Assembly (NCBI RefSeq): GCF_030272615.1
Contig: NC_081414.1
Coordinates: 239,169,233 to 239,233,232 of the forward strand
Length of the DNA: 64,000 bases
Direction: 5' to 3'
Source of the DNA: Cryptomeria japonica
Lineage: Eukaryota > Streptophyta > Pinopsida > Cupressales > Cupressaceae
Positions 47,946 to 59,083 of this stretch are shown one piece after another. The notes below the pieces were generated by a model, which saw only the letters and a list, made by a program, of their open reading frames with translations, was not told the DNA's origin and searched no databases. Every line of letters starts with the position of its first letter. The stretch's first letter is position 1. Both the position numbers and the translations under genes were made by a program.

Positions 47946-47967
47946 AGGTTTTAAGGACCGAAAACCT
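47946..47967 (-). other. Conserved hairpin near LINE 3' end
   Basis: Perfect 7-bp stem AGGTTTT / AAAACCT with an 8-nt loop, about 18 nt from the 3' terminus. It corresponds in position and stem sequence to 19896-19918. Confidence 0.6.
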
Positions 47968-48128
47968 TTAACAAAGGAGCAAAAGATAGTTCAACAGAGA
48001 ACAACAAGTCCAACAATGAAACAACATACAAAAGACTGGCAATAAGGCCAGTAAACCAAACAGACAGCAAAAGAAAGGAACAAAAAAGCGAATAAAACTA
48101 GATTAAAGGCCTAGACGGCTAACAACAA

Positions 48129-48887
48129 CTACAAAGGCTTAAGAAGATCAGCTGCCTTAATGACCAGCAGATCATAATTTTCTGAAGAAGCTTTGAGCTC
48201 TTCAATTTCCTTGTTTGGCTTTTTCTCCTTCTTCTTGCCTTCGGTCCTCATTCTTGGTCCTTGCACATCTCCCATGCCTTCCATGTCAGGCTCCAGCTCC
48301 AGGGATTCCTTCTTGTTCTCCAGCTTGCTGATAAGAACTTTGGTGTTGTCAATTGAGGCCTTCAGAATGTTATGGCTTTGTTCAATAATGCTTCTGAGGC
48401 AGGTTTCAATTTTGTTGAGTTTGTTGTCAGTGTCCGCCATTCTCTGGTCCATAGCATTGTCATTGGTTTTTATCTCTTCCAGGGCCTTCTCCACTTGCTC
48501 AAACCTTGGGTTGAAGGCGTCCTTGATCTCTTTAGCTCTAGCAACAATTTTACCCAAATCATCAACATATTCAGCCATGGATTTACCTTCACCAATGTTG
48601 ATTGTCTCTAGAATTTGAACCCTGTGGCTCAACTTCTTATTATCCTCCACAACTTTCTTGTGACTGTTAATGAGCTAGTCAAAGGTGTCCATAAACCCTT
48701 TCAAACCCTCGGTAGGAGGATTTGAAGGGGGGGTTTTCTCACCAGCCTTGGCCTGTTCAGTATTGGCACCAGTAATTTGTTTGACATTTCTACCATCACT
48801 TTGGTTGCAACCTTCCCCCGTAATCTCCTCCTCCACTTTTTGGTTGACATCAGAATCCTTTCTCTGCACTTTGTCCTCCAACTCCAA
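48129..48887 (-). pseudogene. LINE accessory ORF, C-terminal fragment
   Basis: One frame from 48887 to 48129, interrupted by a single TAG at about 48675. An acidic, low-complexity N-terminal part (KVEEEITGEGCNQSDGRN) is followed by a long coiled coil (RFEQVEKALEEIK; RMADTDNKLNKIETCLR) and a basic patch (GKKKEKKPNKEIEELK). It matches the acidic plus coiled-coil C-terminus of the accessory ORF at 18051-19771 in layout. The upstream globular part is missing because of 5' truncation. Confidence 0.6.
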
Positions 48888-48930
48888 CTCAGACTTGCCC
48901 TCAGGATCCTTTCATAGCTGAGTGATTGTT

Positions 48931-49225
48931 GTTACTAGGAAGTTCCACAATTATAAGTTATCGGTATTTTTTAAAAATAATATTGTTCACAACTCTTTAA
49001 TTCTATAGATTCAATTATATACAGATTTATTGTTGTATGTAGCCCCAAGAAATAAATAGTATTTATGTAGATCTTCAATATCACAATTATCCATATACAA
49101 ACCAAATATATACAACAAATACAAATATATAGGGCAAGAGAAAAAAGATATGGGACAAAAAAGTGGCTTGGTACCATTCACAACACAATTCAAACATGTT
49201 ATAACTTTATTTGAGAATTCCAATT
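48931..49225. other. Short spacer, nothing recognised
   Basis: AT-rich; small minus-strand frames here carry hydrophobic residues but no recognised similarity. Confidence 0.3.
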
Positions 49226-50303
49226 GGGAGAGAGGGGAGGGTTAGAGAGAGAACGAGAGAGGTCTATATGGAGGTAGAGAGAGATAGAGAGATATATAGA
49301 GGGATAGAGACAAAGAGTGAGCAAGGTGTGATAAAGAGAGATAAAGGGAGGGGGGGTGAGAGATAGGAAGAATTAGAGAGAGGGGGGAGGGACATGTAGA
49401 AAGATAGGTATATATAGGTGGAGAGAGATAGAGAGATACATAGAGGGATACAAATAGAGAATTGAGATAGAGAGAAATAGAGAGGGGGGAGGGAGAAAGG
49501 GAGAGAGGGCTCTAAAGTTAGAGAGAGATATGCAAAAAGGGATAGAGAGTGAAGGAAGGATGGAGAGGTATAGAGATAGGTCTAGAGATTGGGGGAGAGG
49601 AAGGGATAACGAGAGAGGTAGAGAAAGGGTGAGAAATAGGTAGGGAAGAGAGAGAGAGATGACATATATAGAAGTGGAGAGGGAGATTTACAAAGATATC
49701 TAGAGTGATAGGGAGAGAGAGGTAAAATAGATAAATTTAAAGGGAAGGAGAGAGGGATAGATAGGTAGAGAGATATGTCTAGCGAGAAGTATAAAGAGGG
49801 ATAGTAATATAAGGAAGGAGGGATAGTAGACAGAGTGAGATAAAGAGGTAGAGAAAGGGAGATGTATAGAGATATATCTAGAGGGATAGGGAGAGAGAAG
49901 TGAGATAGAGAAGAGTAGAGAGGTAAGGAGGGAAGGAGTGGTAGGTACATAAATGAAGAGAGATAGATATATAATGGGGAAAAGTTAGAGAGAGAGGAGG
50001 GAGGGAGAGGTAAAGAGATATGTCTAGAGTCTAGAGAGAGAGAGAGAGAGAGAGAAGGAGGTATAAAGAAAGGGAGAGCGATGTATAAAAGGGACAAAGA
50101 GAGAAGGAAGGAGGCAGAGATGGAAAGGCGGAGATAGTGAGATATAGAGAAATGTGGAGAAAGAGAAAGAGGGGTAGGGAGTGAGAGAATGAGATAGAGA
50201 GAAGCATAGATGGAATGAGGGAGGGGGTATATTTACTTCTCAATATATCACCTCTCTCTCTCTCTCTCCTTATCTCTCTAAACATATATATATATATATA
50301 TCC

Positions 50304-50367
<64 letters not shown>

Positions 50368-50394
50368 CACACAGACACACACACACATACTCTA

Positions 50395-50488
<94 letters not shown>

Positions 50489-50966
50489 AAATGAGTTGTC
50501 TAAAAATGGACAAAGAGAGAGGGAAGGAGGGAGAGAGAGGTAAAGAGGTAGAACTTGATGAGAGTGAGTGAGATAGAGACATAGTAGAGAAAGGTGTAGA
50601 AATAGAGAGAGGAGGTAGGAAATGTATAGAGATATGGATAGAGATTGGGGAAGAAAGAGTGGGTGAGATAGTGAGATAGGTAGTGAAAGGAAGAAAGACA
50701 AAAATATATCTAGAGGGATAGGGAGAGAGGTGAGATAGAGATAAGTAGAGAGGTAAGTAGGGAGGGAGGGAGAGATAGAGAGATAGGTCTAGAGAGGGGG
50801 AGAGAGAGATATCTAGAGGGATAAGGAGATAGAGATAGAGGTGATACAGAGAGTAGAGAGGAAATGAAGAAAGGAGAGAGAGATGTGATATAGAAAAGAA
50901 GAGAGGGAATGAGCGAGCGAGATGTGATATAGGTCTAGAGAGGGAGCAAGGGACAGAGAGAGATAT
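49226..50966. repeat. GA-rich satellite-like tract (about 1.7 kb)
   Basis: Nearly continuous purine-rich GAGAGA/GGGA/TAGAG sequence. A higher-order unit is visible: TATCTAGAG(G/T)GATA followed by GGGAGAGAG and GTGAGATAGAG recurs near 49697, 49875, 50707 and 50810. Long frames on both strands are Ser/Leu/Tyr or Glu/Arg repeats and are artefacts. Confidence 0.9.
50302..50486. repeat. Two (TC)n(TA)n(GA)n palindromes
   Basis: Arms TC at about 50302-50319 and GA at 50344-50367 around TA at 50320-50343; second set TC 50391-50415, TA 50416-50442, GA 50443-50486, with a (CA)n block between. Each can form a long hairpin or cruciform. Confidence 0.85.
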
Positions 50967-52009
50967 CATTTTATCTTCATAAAAATACAAGTATGCGATA
51001 ATGGTAGGATGTTATTTTATTATTTAGGTATTTTTAACCCTTAGAGTTGTATCTAGCTTAAGGGAATCCAACCCAAAAGTTTTGATTTATATTTCAATAT
51101 CCACAAATATTTTTTAACAATTTCTGAAAAGATGACACAATGTAGAGCACGTGCTCTCCATAAGGTTTGCATGTCTTTCAATGTCAAATTAAAAAACAAC
51201 ATAGTAACATTAAGATCTCTCTTATCTTTCTAATCATATATATTTTTCATTTTTATTATGTTAAGGTTTAATGATCTTTAATTTTTTTTTGCTAGTGCCT
51301 CTACTTTTTGTCAGAAAACCTACGTATAATATTCTTGACTTCATTTTTTACTCATTCATCAAAATATGAAATAAAAAATATTTTTAGAACTAGACAATTC
51401 CACACATAATCATTTTTTCAGTTAGTCTCCAGAAAATTCAGGGGGGCACACGCTTAGTTTTTTGTTTTTCAAGTTGTGATCACTTTGAAAATTAGTAAAA
51501 AATCATATATTCATTAAAAAATAACAAAAATATTGGCCATAAACTACATGGTGTTAATTGTTTTTCATTGAAGTGCTTTTTTAAATACTAATAAAAATTT
51601 AACATTGTAGCGGGGCTATAATAGATGGTATGATGCTTTTTTGACAAGAATAGGAACACTTTATGTGGCCCCATATTTGAACCCCTTACTATAGACCATT
51701 TTAAAAAAATATTGGTTTCGAAAGTAGGTTTAGAGCACTACAAAATTGTATCGGGGATGAATGATCCACTTAGCACTCAATGAGTCAATGAGTTTGACTC
51801 AAAAAATACACAATTGAATCTTGATAGAAATATCCAATTGACATGTACTCTTTTGTTTAGTTTGACTTATGACTTGATCCCTATTTATTGTTATTTATTG
51901 AACCACTTATATCAATTCCTACATATTCACCAATTTCTCATTTTTATTGCACCCTTATTTGCACTTATTTTCATATACTAACTGCCCACTTAAAATTATC
52001 CTTTTAGAC
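50967..52009. other. Spacer without a recognised gene
   Basis: AT-rich, no coding similarity. It ends at the CTAAG duplication of the following copia element. Confidence 0.4.
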
Positions 52010-52014
52010 CTAAG

Positions 52015-53273
52015 TGTTGGCAATTGGAGGAATTGATTATGTGTTGCATTGATGTTTTGTCATTGATGGAAACACCGACTGTTTTGGTTGTTTATCGACT
52101 TCCGGTAGGTTCCAGTAGAGTGGTTGGTTTATGATATTGATCTGGTATTCTCTGTTATGATTTGGCTTGTGGACTTGGTTTGGATCTATCATTCATGATA
52201 TTCAGATGGGTATCACGATCAGTCGGTTTAGGATTTGATGACTCAAGGGCTATCGTTTGTTCTAGTAAGCCTTTTGGTCACTAGTAAGGATTTTGCCGAT
52301 AGAGCTTTGTTGAAGACCTTTTTATGCACATGATAAGTGGTGTTGTCTCGGCTTCTAGATGGATTTTGGGATGTTGTTGATTATCTTGTTCGTGTTCCTA
52401 ATGATCGGTGGTGTTGGATTTGGGTTCAAACCTAATGCTATCTTATTCGGCTAGGTTATGGACCGATTTATGTAACGTGTTGGTGGATGATCCCGATGCG
52501 TTACCGATTGGGTTTATTGATTGGATTATGTTGTTTCGGTCTCAAGACGAGTTGGTTGATCATTAGATTGAGGGTTTAAGTTATGAATTTATTGTATTAT
52601 CTTTTAGGTGGCCGACCTAATTGTTTAGGTCCTAGGTTGGTATAAATGTGATGTAAGATCTCTTTGTAGATCAATGAGATTAATGGGCATATTCATGGGA
52701 TTATCTATGTGCGAATAAAGTTGTAATCATATGCAGAGGTTTTTGGTCGATCATAGGTGATTGAATTGGGTTGGTGAAAGAGGTTTAATACCTTTGATAC
52801 TGAGCTTAAGCGAAACTGTACTCAAGCATAGGAGATGCTATTCTTGTAGTTCATTGTTCTTCTGGATTGTAGTTTGGATTTATTTTGTAATCAGTGAGGC
52901 TCCTTTTGTGATGAGAAGTGCGCTCTAGGCTGTTGGACTTCCTACATGTGCAAGCCCCTCTTATTTTAATCACATACTAAATGCAAAAGTATTATTTGAT
53001 TGTGGGTAGGCTTCCCACCGTGGTTTTTCCCTTTATCGATTTTTCCACATACAAAAATTGGTGTTATCTTTTGTGGATGGTTGGTAAATGTTCTGTGGTT
53101 TATATTTATGCTTAACTATTATATCTGCTATTTCGATATTTGGTTTATGTATTCCGGTAATAAGGTTTTAATGCTTAAAGTTCTATAATCTATTGACAAC
53201 TGATTCACCCCCCCTTTCAGTTGTCCTTCACCCCCCCTCTTAGTTGTCCTTCGATTATCTGAGTTGTCTAACA
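52015..53273 (+). repeat. 5' LTR (1,259 bp) of the copia element
   Basis: Starts TGTTGGCAATTGGAGG and ends GAGTTGTCTAACA. It is longer than the 3' LTR, with an additional stretch near 52220-52250 and a duplicated CCCCCC...TTAGTTGTCCTTC block near 53205-53250. Confidence 0.9.
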
Positions 53274-53275
53274 AT

Positions 53276-53288
53276 TAGTATCAGAGTC
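53276..53288 (+). other. Primer-binding site, degenerate initiator tRNA-Met type
   Basis: TAGTATCAGAGTC, two mismatches from TGGTATCAGAGCC, two bases after the LTR. Confidence 0.65.
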
Positions 53289-53329
53289 TAGTCCTCTCTG
53301 TAGAAGCTTAACCGCTTGACAAAGATCCT

Positions 53330-54493
53330 ATGGCATCTAATAGTGCAAATTCATCAAGTTCATCTGTTGTTGTTTTCTGGAGAGAAATTCCTAGGCTTGA
53401 TGGAACAAATTACAGAGTATGGAAGATTCAGATGGAGACACATCTGAGATGTCTTGGCAAGGAGATTTAGGAGATCATTGAGAATGGATATACACCTCAT
53501 AATCCAACATCTGGCAATCCTCCTCCAACAGGCTTGGATAAGGACATTGGAAATGATTGTAGAGCTAGAGAAGCCCTTTTGTGTGCACTTTCTGATCAAC
53601 AAATTATGAGACTATCTGACAAATCAACTGTGAAGGCTATATGGAATAAATTGGAGACTTTGAATGAAGGTGAACCTACTATTAAAATTGCTAAACTTTA
53701 TAGTTACTGAGTAAGATATGAGAACCTTAAGATGAAAGAAGATGAAAGGATTACTGCTTTTATGGAGAGAGTTAATGAGATTATCATGGGAATTCAGTGT
53801 TGTGGTGGATCTTTGAGCGAAGATGAAATAGTTTTTAAAGTATTGAGAGCTTTTCCATCGGCTTATAAGACAAAGGCTAATGCAATTAATGAGTTGAGAA
53901 CTATGGAAAGCACCTCTGTCAATAGGGATACCTTGGTTGGGAAGTTATTTGCTTTTGAGCTTGAGGAATTTAGTCCTTCTGGAGTTGCAAAATCTAAACT
54001 TGTTTTTCATGCATCTACATCATCTACCGGCAAGAGTGATTGGAAAGCCTTATATGCTAAGGAACTGGAGGAGATGAAAAAAGAAGATGAAGAGTTCGAG
54101 CAACTTGAAGCCCTATTTTCTAGAAAAGTACCTAAAGGTCATGCAGGAAGTAAGTATGAAGGAAAATCACCTTTAAAATATTTTGCATGTAATAAGATAG
54201 GTAATTTTTCATCTAGATGTCTTGAAAGGAATTCAAGATTTGAGGAAAGAGTAAGAAGATATTTTAGACCTAACCATGATTATCAGAACAAGCATAAATA
54301 CAAGAGAAACAAAGACAAATCATGCTACTATGCAGGTGAGGAAGGTGTGAGTGATTTTGATGATGAATCGACACAAGATTCAACTAGTGGATCCGACAAT
54401 GGAAAGGAATGGGTATTTTTGGCTATCAAGGAAGATGATTCGGTACCGAAAGAAAAGACCCTTGTTGCTAAAATTGAAGACAAGGATGAATGA
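53330..54493 (+). pseudogene. Copia Gag remnant
   Basis: ATG at 53330 begins MASNSANSSSSS. Landmarks: RLDGTNYRVWKIQMETHL (Gag N-terminus), KAIWNKLETL, RYENLKMKEDERITAFMERV, then a damaged knuckle YFACNKIGNFSSRC in which the first Cys is Tyr and the His is Asn. Stops near 53468 and 53709; the longest open piece is 53732-54493. It lacks intact zinc binding and cannot form a full Gag. Confidence 0.8.
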
Positions 54494-55673
54494 GTGATAG
54501 ACATTGAATGTTCACATCATATGATTGGAGATAAAAGGAAGTTTCTATTTTATGGCGGTCTAGTTAGATTTGGAGATGGCAAAGCATGCATGATCAAGGG
54601 AAGATGAACTATATCATTGGATAGTAAGCATGATACTGCTAATGTTTATTATGTTGAAGGTTTAAGGCATAATCTTTTGAATGTAGGATAGCTGGTGGAT
54701 AAGGGATTTCAGTTACAGTTCAAGGATGGAAAATCCAAGATTATCAATAGATCTGGATTGGAGATTGCAACCGGTACCCAGACTAAAGGTAACATCTTTC
54801 ATTTGAACCCCAGTGAGAAGAAATGTTTGATTGCACAAATTGATGATAGTTGGTTATGGTATAAGAGGTTGTGTCATGTGAATTTTGACTGCATTGTAAA
54901 TATCAGTTCTACTAAGGAAGTTAGAGATATACCTAAGATTGTGAAGCCCTACAATTCGACATGTAAGGAATGTCAAATGGGAAAGCAAGTTAGAAATTCT
55001 TTTAAGAGTATACAAGACAAATCTAATGATGTTCTTGTTCTTATTCATATTGATTTGTGTGGTCCTGCTAGAATCAAAAGTTTTTCAGGGTGATAGATAT
55101 TTTATGCTAATCATTGATGACTATTCTAGAATGATGTGGGTTACTTTTCTAAGGGAGAAATCTAAAGCATTTGAAAAGTTTAAAAGCTTTAAAGCTAAAG
55201 TTGAGACATAGACAAGATTGAAGATTAAATGCTTAAGGTCAGATCAAGGTGGAGAATTCACATTCGGTGAAGTTAACAGTTGTTATGAAAAGAATGGAAT
55301 AAGGAGACAATTATCTGCACCCCGAACACCTCAGTAGAATGGAGTTGTGGAAAGAAAGAACATAACTATCTTGGATGTGGCTATAACTATGATGATGGAA
55401 TCTAATCTACCTCATATCTATTGGAGATACGTTGTGAGCACGACGATATACACATTCAACAAAGTTCATATCAATGGTGACACCGGTAAGACACCTTATG
55501 AGTTATGGTTTGGTCGTACACCTACAATTAAGTATTTCAGAATCTTTGGCAGTAAATGCTATATCAAAAGAGATGATTCCATTGGAAAGTTGGATCCTAG
55601 ATCTGATGAAGGGATATTTCTTGGTTACTCTAATGAAAACAAATCATATAGATGTTATAACAAAAGATAGTAG
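54494..55673 (+). pseudogene. Copia protease and integrase remnant
   Basis: The protease site reads VIDIECSHHM where copia elements have DSGCS(H/S)HM, so the catalytic triad is altered. Pre-integrase: LWYKRLCHVNF and CKECQMGKQVRNSF. Integrase core: HIDLCGPARI (first Asp), RSDQGGEF (second Asp), NGVVERKN (Glu), then SKCYIKRDD and DEGIFLGYSNENKSYRCYN. Stops near 54491, 54605, 54689, 55090, 55209 and 55335. Confidence 0.8.
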
Positions 55674-56009
55674 AGAATTGTGAAGAGCACTAATGTCAAG
55701 ATGGATGAGCAAAATAGAAATCAAATCATAACTTATGAGAGAGAACCGACAATGGAGATGATTATAACTAAACTGGTAGCACCTGCACCGAAACAAAATT
55801 CTAAACCAATTACTCCAGCAGTATCAGAAAATTCAACAGTAATTGAAGATTAGAGCAGAGGAACAAAAAGTCAGAAGACTCCTCGGTATGTAAGGTTAAA
55901 TCATTCAGAAGATCAGATCATTAGAGACAAGAACAGAGGAGTGATGACAAGAAGAAGGCTGGTAGCTGATGAGGTATGTTTAATTTCTCAAATTGAACTG
56001 ACATCAGTA

Positions 56010-56945
56010 ATTGAAGCATGAAAAGATGAAAGTTGGATGAAAGCTATGGAGGAGGAATTAGATTAGATAGAAAAGAATAACACTTGGAATTTAGTTCCCC
56101 GGTCTAAAAATAAGAATGTTATTGGAACTAAATGGGTTTTTAGGAATAAATTGAATGAAGATGGACAAGTTGTGAGGAATAAAGCTAGATTGGTTTGTAA
56201 AGGATATTCTCAGAAGGAAGGAATTGATTATGATGAAACTTTTGCTCCAGTAGCTAGGATTGAAGCTGTGAGATTATTTATTGCTTATGCTGCCCATAAG
56301 AACTACAAGGTTTATCATATGGATGTTAAGTGTGCATTTTTGAATGGAGATCTTGAAGAAGAAGTTTACATTGAGCAACCTGATGGATTTTCACTTTCAG
56401 ATGACAAAAACATGGTTTGCAGGTTAAGGAAAACTTTATATGGATTAAAACAAGACCCCAGATCTTGGTATGCAAGATTGAATAAATATCTTTTGAAGCT
56501 TGGTTTCACTAAAGGTAATGCTGATAGTAATTTATACTATAAGATCACTGTTGATGACATATTGATTGTTGAATTCTTTGTTGATGATATCATTTTTGGA
56601 GGTGAGGATAAGTTATGTATGGAATTCTCTGAAAATATGAAGAATGAATTTGAGATTTCTATGATTGGGGAAATAAAATTTTTCTTAGGTTTATAGATTA
56701 CTCAGACTGATAAAGGTATTTTCATCTATCAAACTACGTATGCTAGAGAGTTCTTGAAGAAATTTGGAATGAAAGATTCTAAACCGATTGGTACACCTAT
56801 GGTTACAAGTGAGAAGTTGACTAAGAAAGATGCATCAGCTCCGGTAAATCCTACAAGGTACGAGTCTATGATTGGAGGTTTGTTATATTTGACTCAGACC
56901 TAGACCGGTTATAATGAATGCAATTTGTACTGTATCAAGATATCA
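56010..56945 (+). pseudogene. Copia reverse transcriptase remnant
   Basis: Reads [31 protein letters not shown], the [20 protein letters not shown] block, [20 protein letters not shown] and [19 protein letters not shown]. The active site is FVDDIIFGG, with both aspartates kept. Longest open piece 56151-56696; a stop at about 56694 and a frameshift near 56905 break it. Confidence 0.85.
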
Positions 56946-57531
56946 GAGTGATCGTAGAGAGAATCATGAGAGTGCGGTGAAAAGGATTTTTAGGTATTTG
57001 CTGGGAACAACTGAATTTGGTTTGTGGTATCCTAAAAACGATGACTTTACACTATGTGCATATACAAATGTTGATTGGGCTGGAGATGTTGATGACCGGA
57101 AGAGCACATCTGGTGGAGCTTTCTTTCTTGGAAAGAAACTTGTTTCTTGGATCAACAAGAAGCAGTCATGTACATCTTTATCTACTGCTAAAGTTGAGTA
57201 TGTTGGTGCTGCTACTTATTGTACACAAGTTCTATGGATGAAGCAAATGTTGAAGGATATAAGAGTGGATTCTAATGAGCCAATAGTTTTTCACTGTGAT
57301 AACTCTATTGCTATTGATATATCAAAGAATCTGGTATTTCATTCTAAGACAAAGCACATATCTATCAAGTATAACTTTTTGAAGGAGAAGGTGGAAGCAA
57401 ATGAAGTTAGACTGGTTTATGTGAACACTAAAGAGCAAATTGCAGATATGTTCACTAAACCTTTTCTTAAGGAATCATTTGAGTACTTCAGAGATAGATT
57501 GGGGGTTTCTGCCCCTCCAATAGAGACCTGA
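56914..57531 (+). pseudogene. Copia RNase H remnant (open 205 codons)
   Basis: Contains YTNVDWAGDVDDRKSTSGGA, the WINKKQSCTSLSTAKVEYV block, FHCDNSIAIDISKN and TKHISIKYNFLKEKV, then EQIADMFTKPF near the end, all characteristic of copia RNase H. It is open to its natural stop at 57531 but out of frame with the RT segment upstream. Confidence 0.85.
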
Positions 57532-57610
57532 ATGATGTTGATTGGCATGACTCCAACATGCACTTACAAAGCTACTATTCATTCCAGATTGATGTGTTGG
57601 TGCTACTACT

Positions 57611-57916
57611 CAGGGGGAGTAGTTAGCTGTGTGGTTCAATGACTTTATGATTTTTCCTTGATGTTCATGTCATATTTCCGGAATTGATGTCAAAGGGGGA
57701 GAGATATGTGAAAAACAAAGCTTAACAAAACATCAGTCAAGGGGAGAGATCAAAGCTTAACAAAGATATCATTCATAGGGGGAGTTTGTTAACTTCATTG
57801 TTATATTATCTTTTGGGAGATTGTTGATTGTCTTTCTTTGGGGGAGACTTGTTTGGCATTTCTTGGCACTTGGATGTTTTTTACATCTAGTGTTGTCATC
57901 AATGCCAAAGGGGGAG
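57611..57916 (+). other. Series of polypurine-tract-like GGGGAG motifs before the 3' LTR
   Basis: (A/G)GGGGAG tracts at about 57612-57619, 57692-57702, 57739-57747, 57777-57784, 57840-57846 and the true tract 57907-57916 (AAAGGGGGAG) just before the LTR. The same arrangement occurs in the RT-less element. Confidence 0.75.
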
Positions 57917-57918
57917 TT

Positions 57919-59078
57919 TGTTGGCAATTGGAGGAATTGATTATGTGTTGCATTGATGGCAACACGGTTGTTTTGGTTGTTTACCGGCTTCCAGTAGGTT
58001 CTGGTAGAGGGGTTGGTTTATGATATTGATCCGACATGCTCCGGTATGCTTTGACTTGTGCACTTGGTTTGGATCTATCATTCATGCTATTCAGTTGGGT
58101 ATCACGATCATTTGTTCTAGTAAGCCTTTTGGTCACCAGTAAGGGTTCTACCGATAGAGCTTTGTTGAAGACCTTTTGATGCATTTGATAAGTGGTGTTG
58201 ACACGACTTCTAGATGGCTTTCGAGATGCTGTTGATTATCTTGTTCATGTTCTTGTTGATCGGTGGTGTTGGATTTGGGTCCAGACCTAATGCTATCTTA
58301 TTCAGCTAGGTTATGGACTGGTTTATGTAACATGTTTGTGGATGATCCCAATGCCTTACCAGTTGGGTTTATTGATTGGATTATGTTGTTTCGGTCTCAG
58401 GTCGACTTGGTTGATCATTAGATTGCAGGATTAAGTTATGATTTTATTGTATTATCTTTTAGGTGGCCGACCTAATTGTTTAGGTCCCGAGTTGGTATAA
58501 TGTGATGTAAGATCTCTTTGTAGATCAATGTGATTAATGGGCATATTCATGGGATTATCTGTGTGCGACTAAAGTTGTAATCATATGTTGAGGTGTTTGG
58601 TCGATCATAGGTGATCGAATTGAGTTGGTAAAAGAGGCTTAAGACCTCCAGTACTGAGCTTAACCGAAACTCTACTCAGGCATATGAGATGCTATTCTTG
58701 CAGTTCATTCTTCGTCCAGATTGTAGTCTAGATTTATTTTGTAGTCAGTGAGGCTCCTTTTTGTGATAAGGAGTGCGCTCTAGGCTGTTGGCCTTCCTGC
58801 ATGTGCAGGCCCCTCTTATTGTAATCACATACTTACTGCAAAAGTATTATCTGATTGTGGGTAGGCTTCCCATTGTGGTTTTTCCCTTTACCGAGTTTTC
58901 CACGTACAAATCTTGGTGTTATCTTTTGCGGATGGTTGGTAAATGTTCTATGGTTTATATTTTTGCTTAACTATTATATCTTCTATTCCGGTAATAAGGT
59001 TTTAATGCTTAAAGTTCTATAATATGTTGACAACTGATTCAGCCCCCCCCCCCCTTCGAGTATCTGAGCTGTCTAACA
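57919..59078 (+). repeat. 3' LTR (1,160 bp) of the copia element
   Basis: Starts TGTTGGCAATTGGAGG and ends GAGCTGTCTAACA. Near-continuous match to 52015-53273 apart from indels. It includes a C13 run near 59043-59054. Confidence 0.9.
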
Positions 59079-59083
59079 CTAAG

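Larger units (their letters stand above)
47928..48913 (-). mobile_element. LINE 3' end, 5'-truncated, with 17-bp target duplications
   Basis: Flanked by ATAG(T/C)TGAGTGATTGTT, at 47911-47927 and 48914-48930 with one mismatch. It contains only the C-terminal part of the accessory ORF and the 3' UTR, which ends in a hairpin and ATTAATCA. It is the same LINE group as the copy at 16371-19934 by 3' end and layout, but a diverged family. Confidence 0.8.
52015..59078 (+). mobile_element. Ty1/copia element, 7.06 kb, gag-pol decayed
   Basis: LTRs 52015-53273 and 57919-59078, perfect CTAAG target duplications (52010-52014, 59079-59083), initiator-Met-like primer site and AAAGGGGGAG tract. Domain order Gag, protease, integrase, RT, RNase H is the copia order. 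Multiple stops and at least one frameshift make this copy defective. Its LTR 3' part matches that of the RT-less element at 11395-21849, for example GAGATGCTAT, GAGGCTCCTTTTGTGAT and GCTCTAGGCTGT. Confidence 0.92.

Noticed and set aside
49582-50990. Ser/Leu/Pro-rich ORFs up to 319 codons
   Set aside because: Translation of the complementary strand of GA-rich simple repeat; no domain and present in several frames at once.
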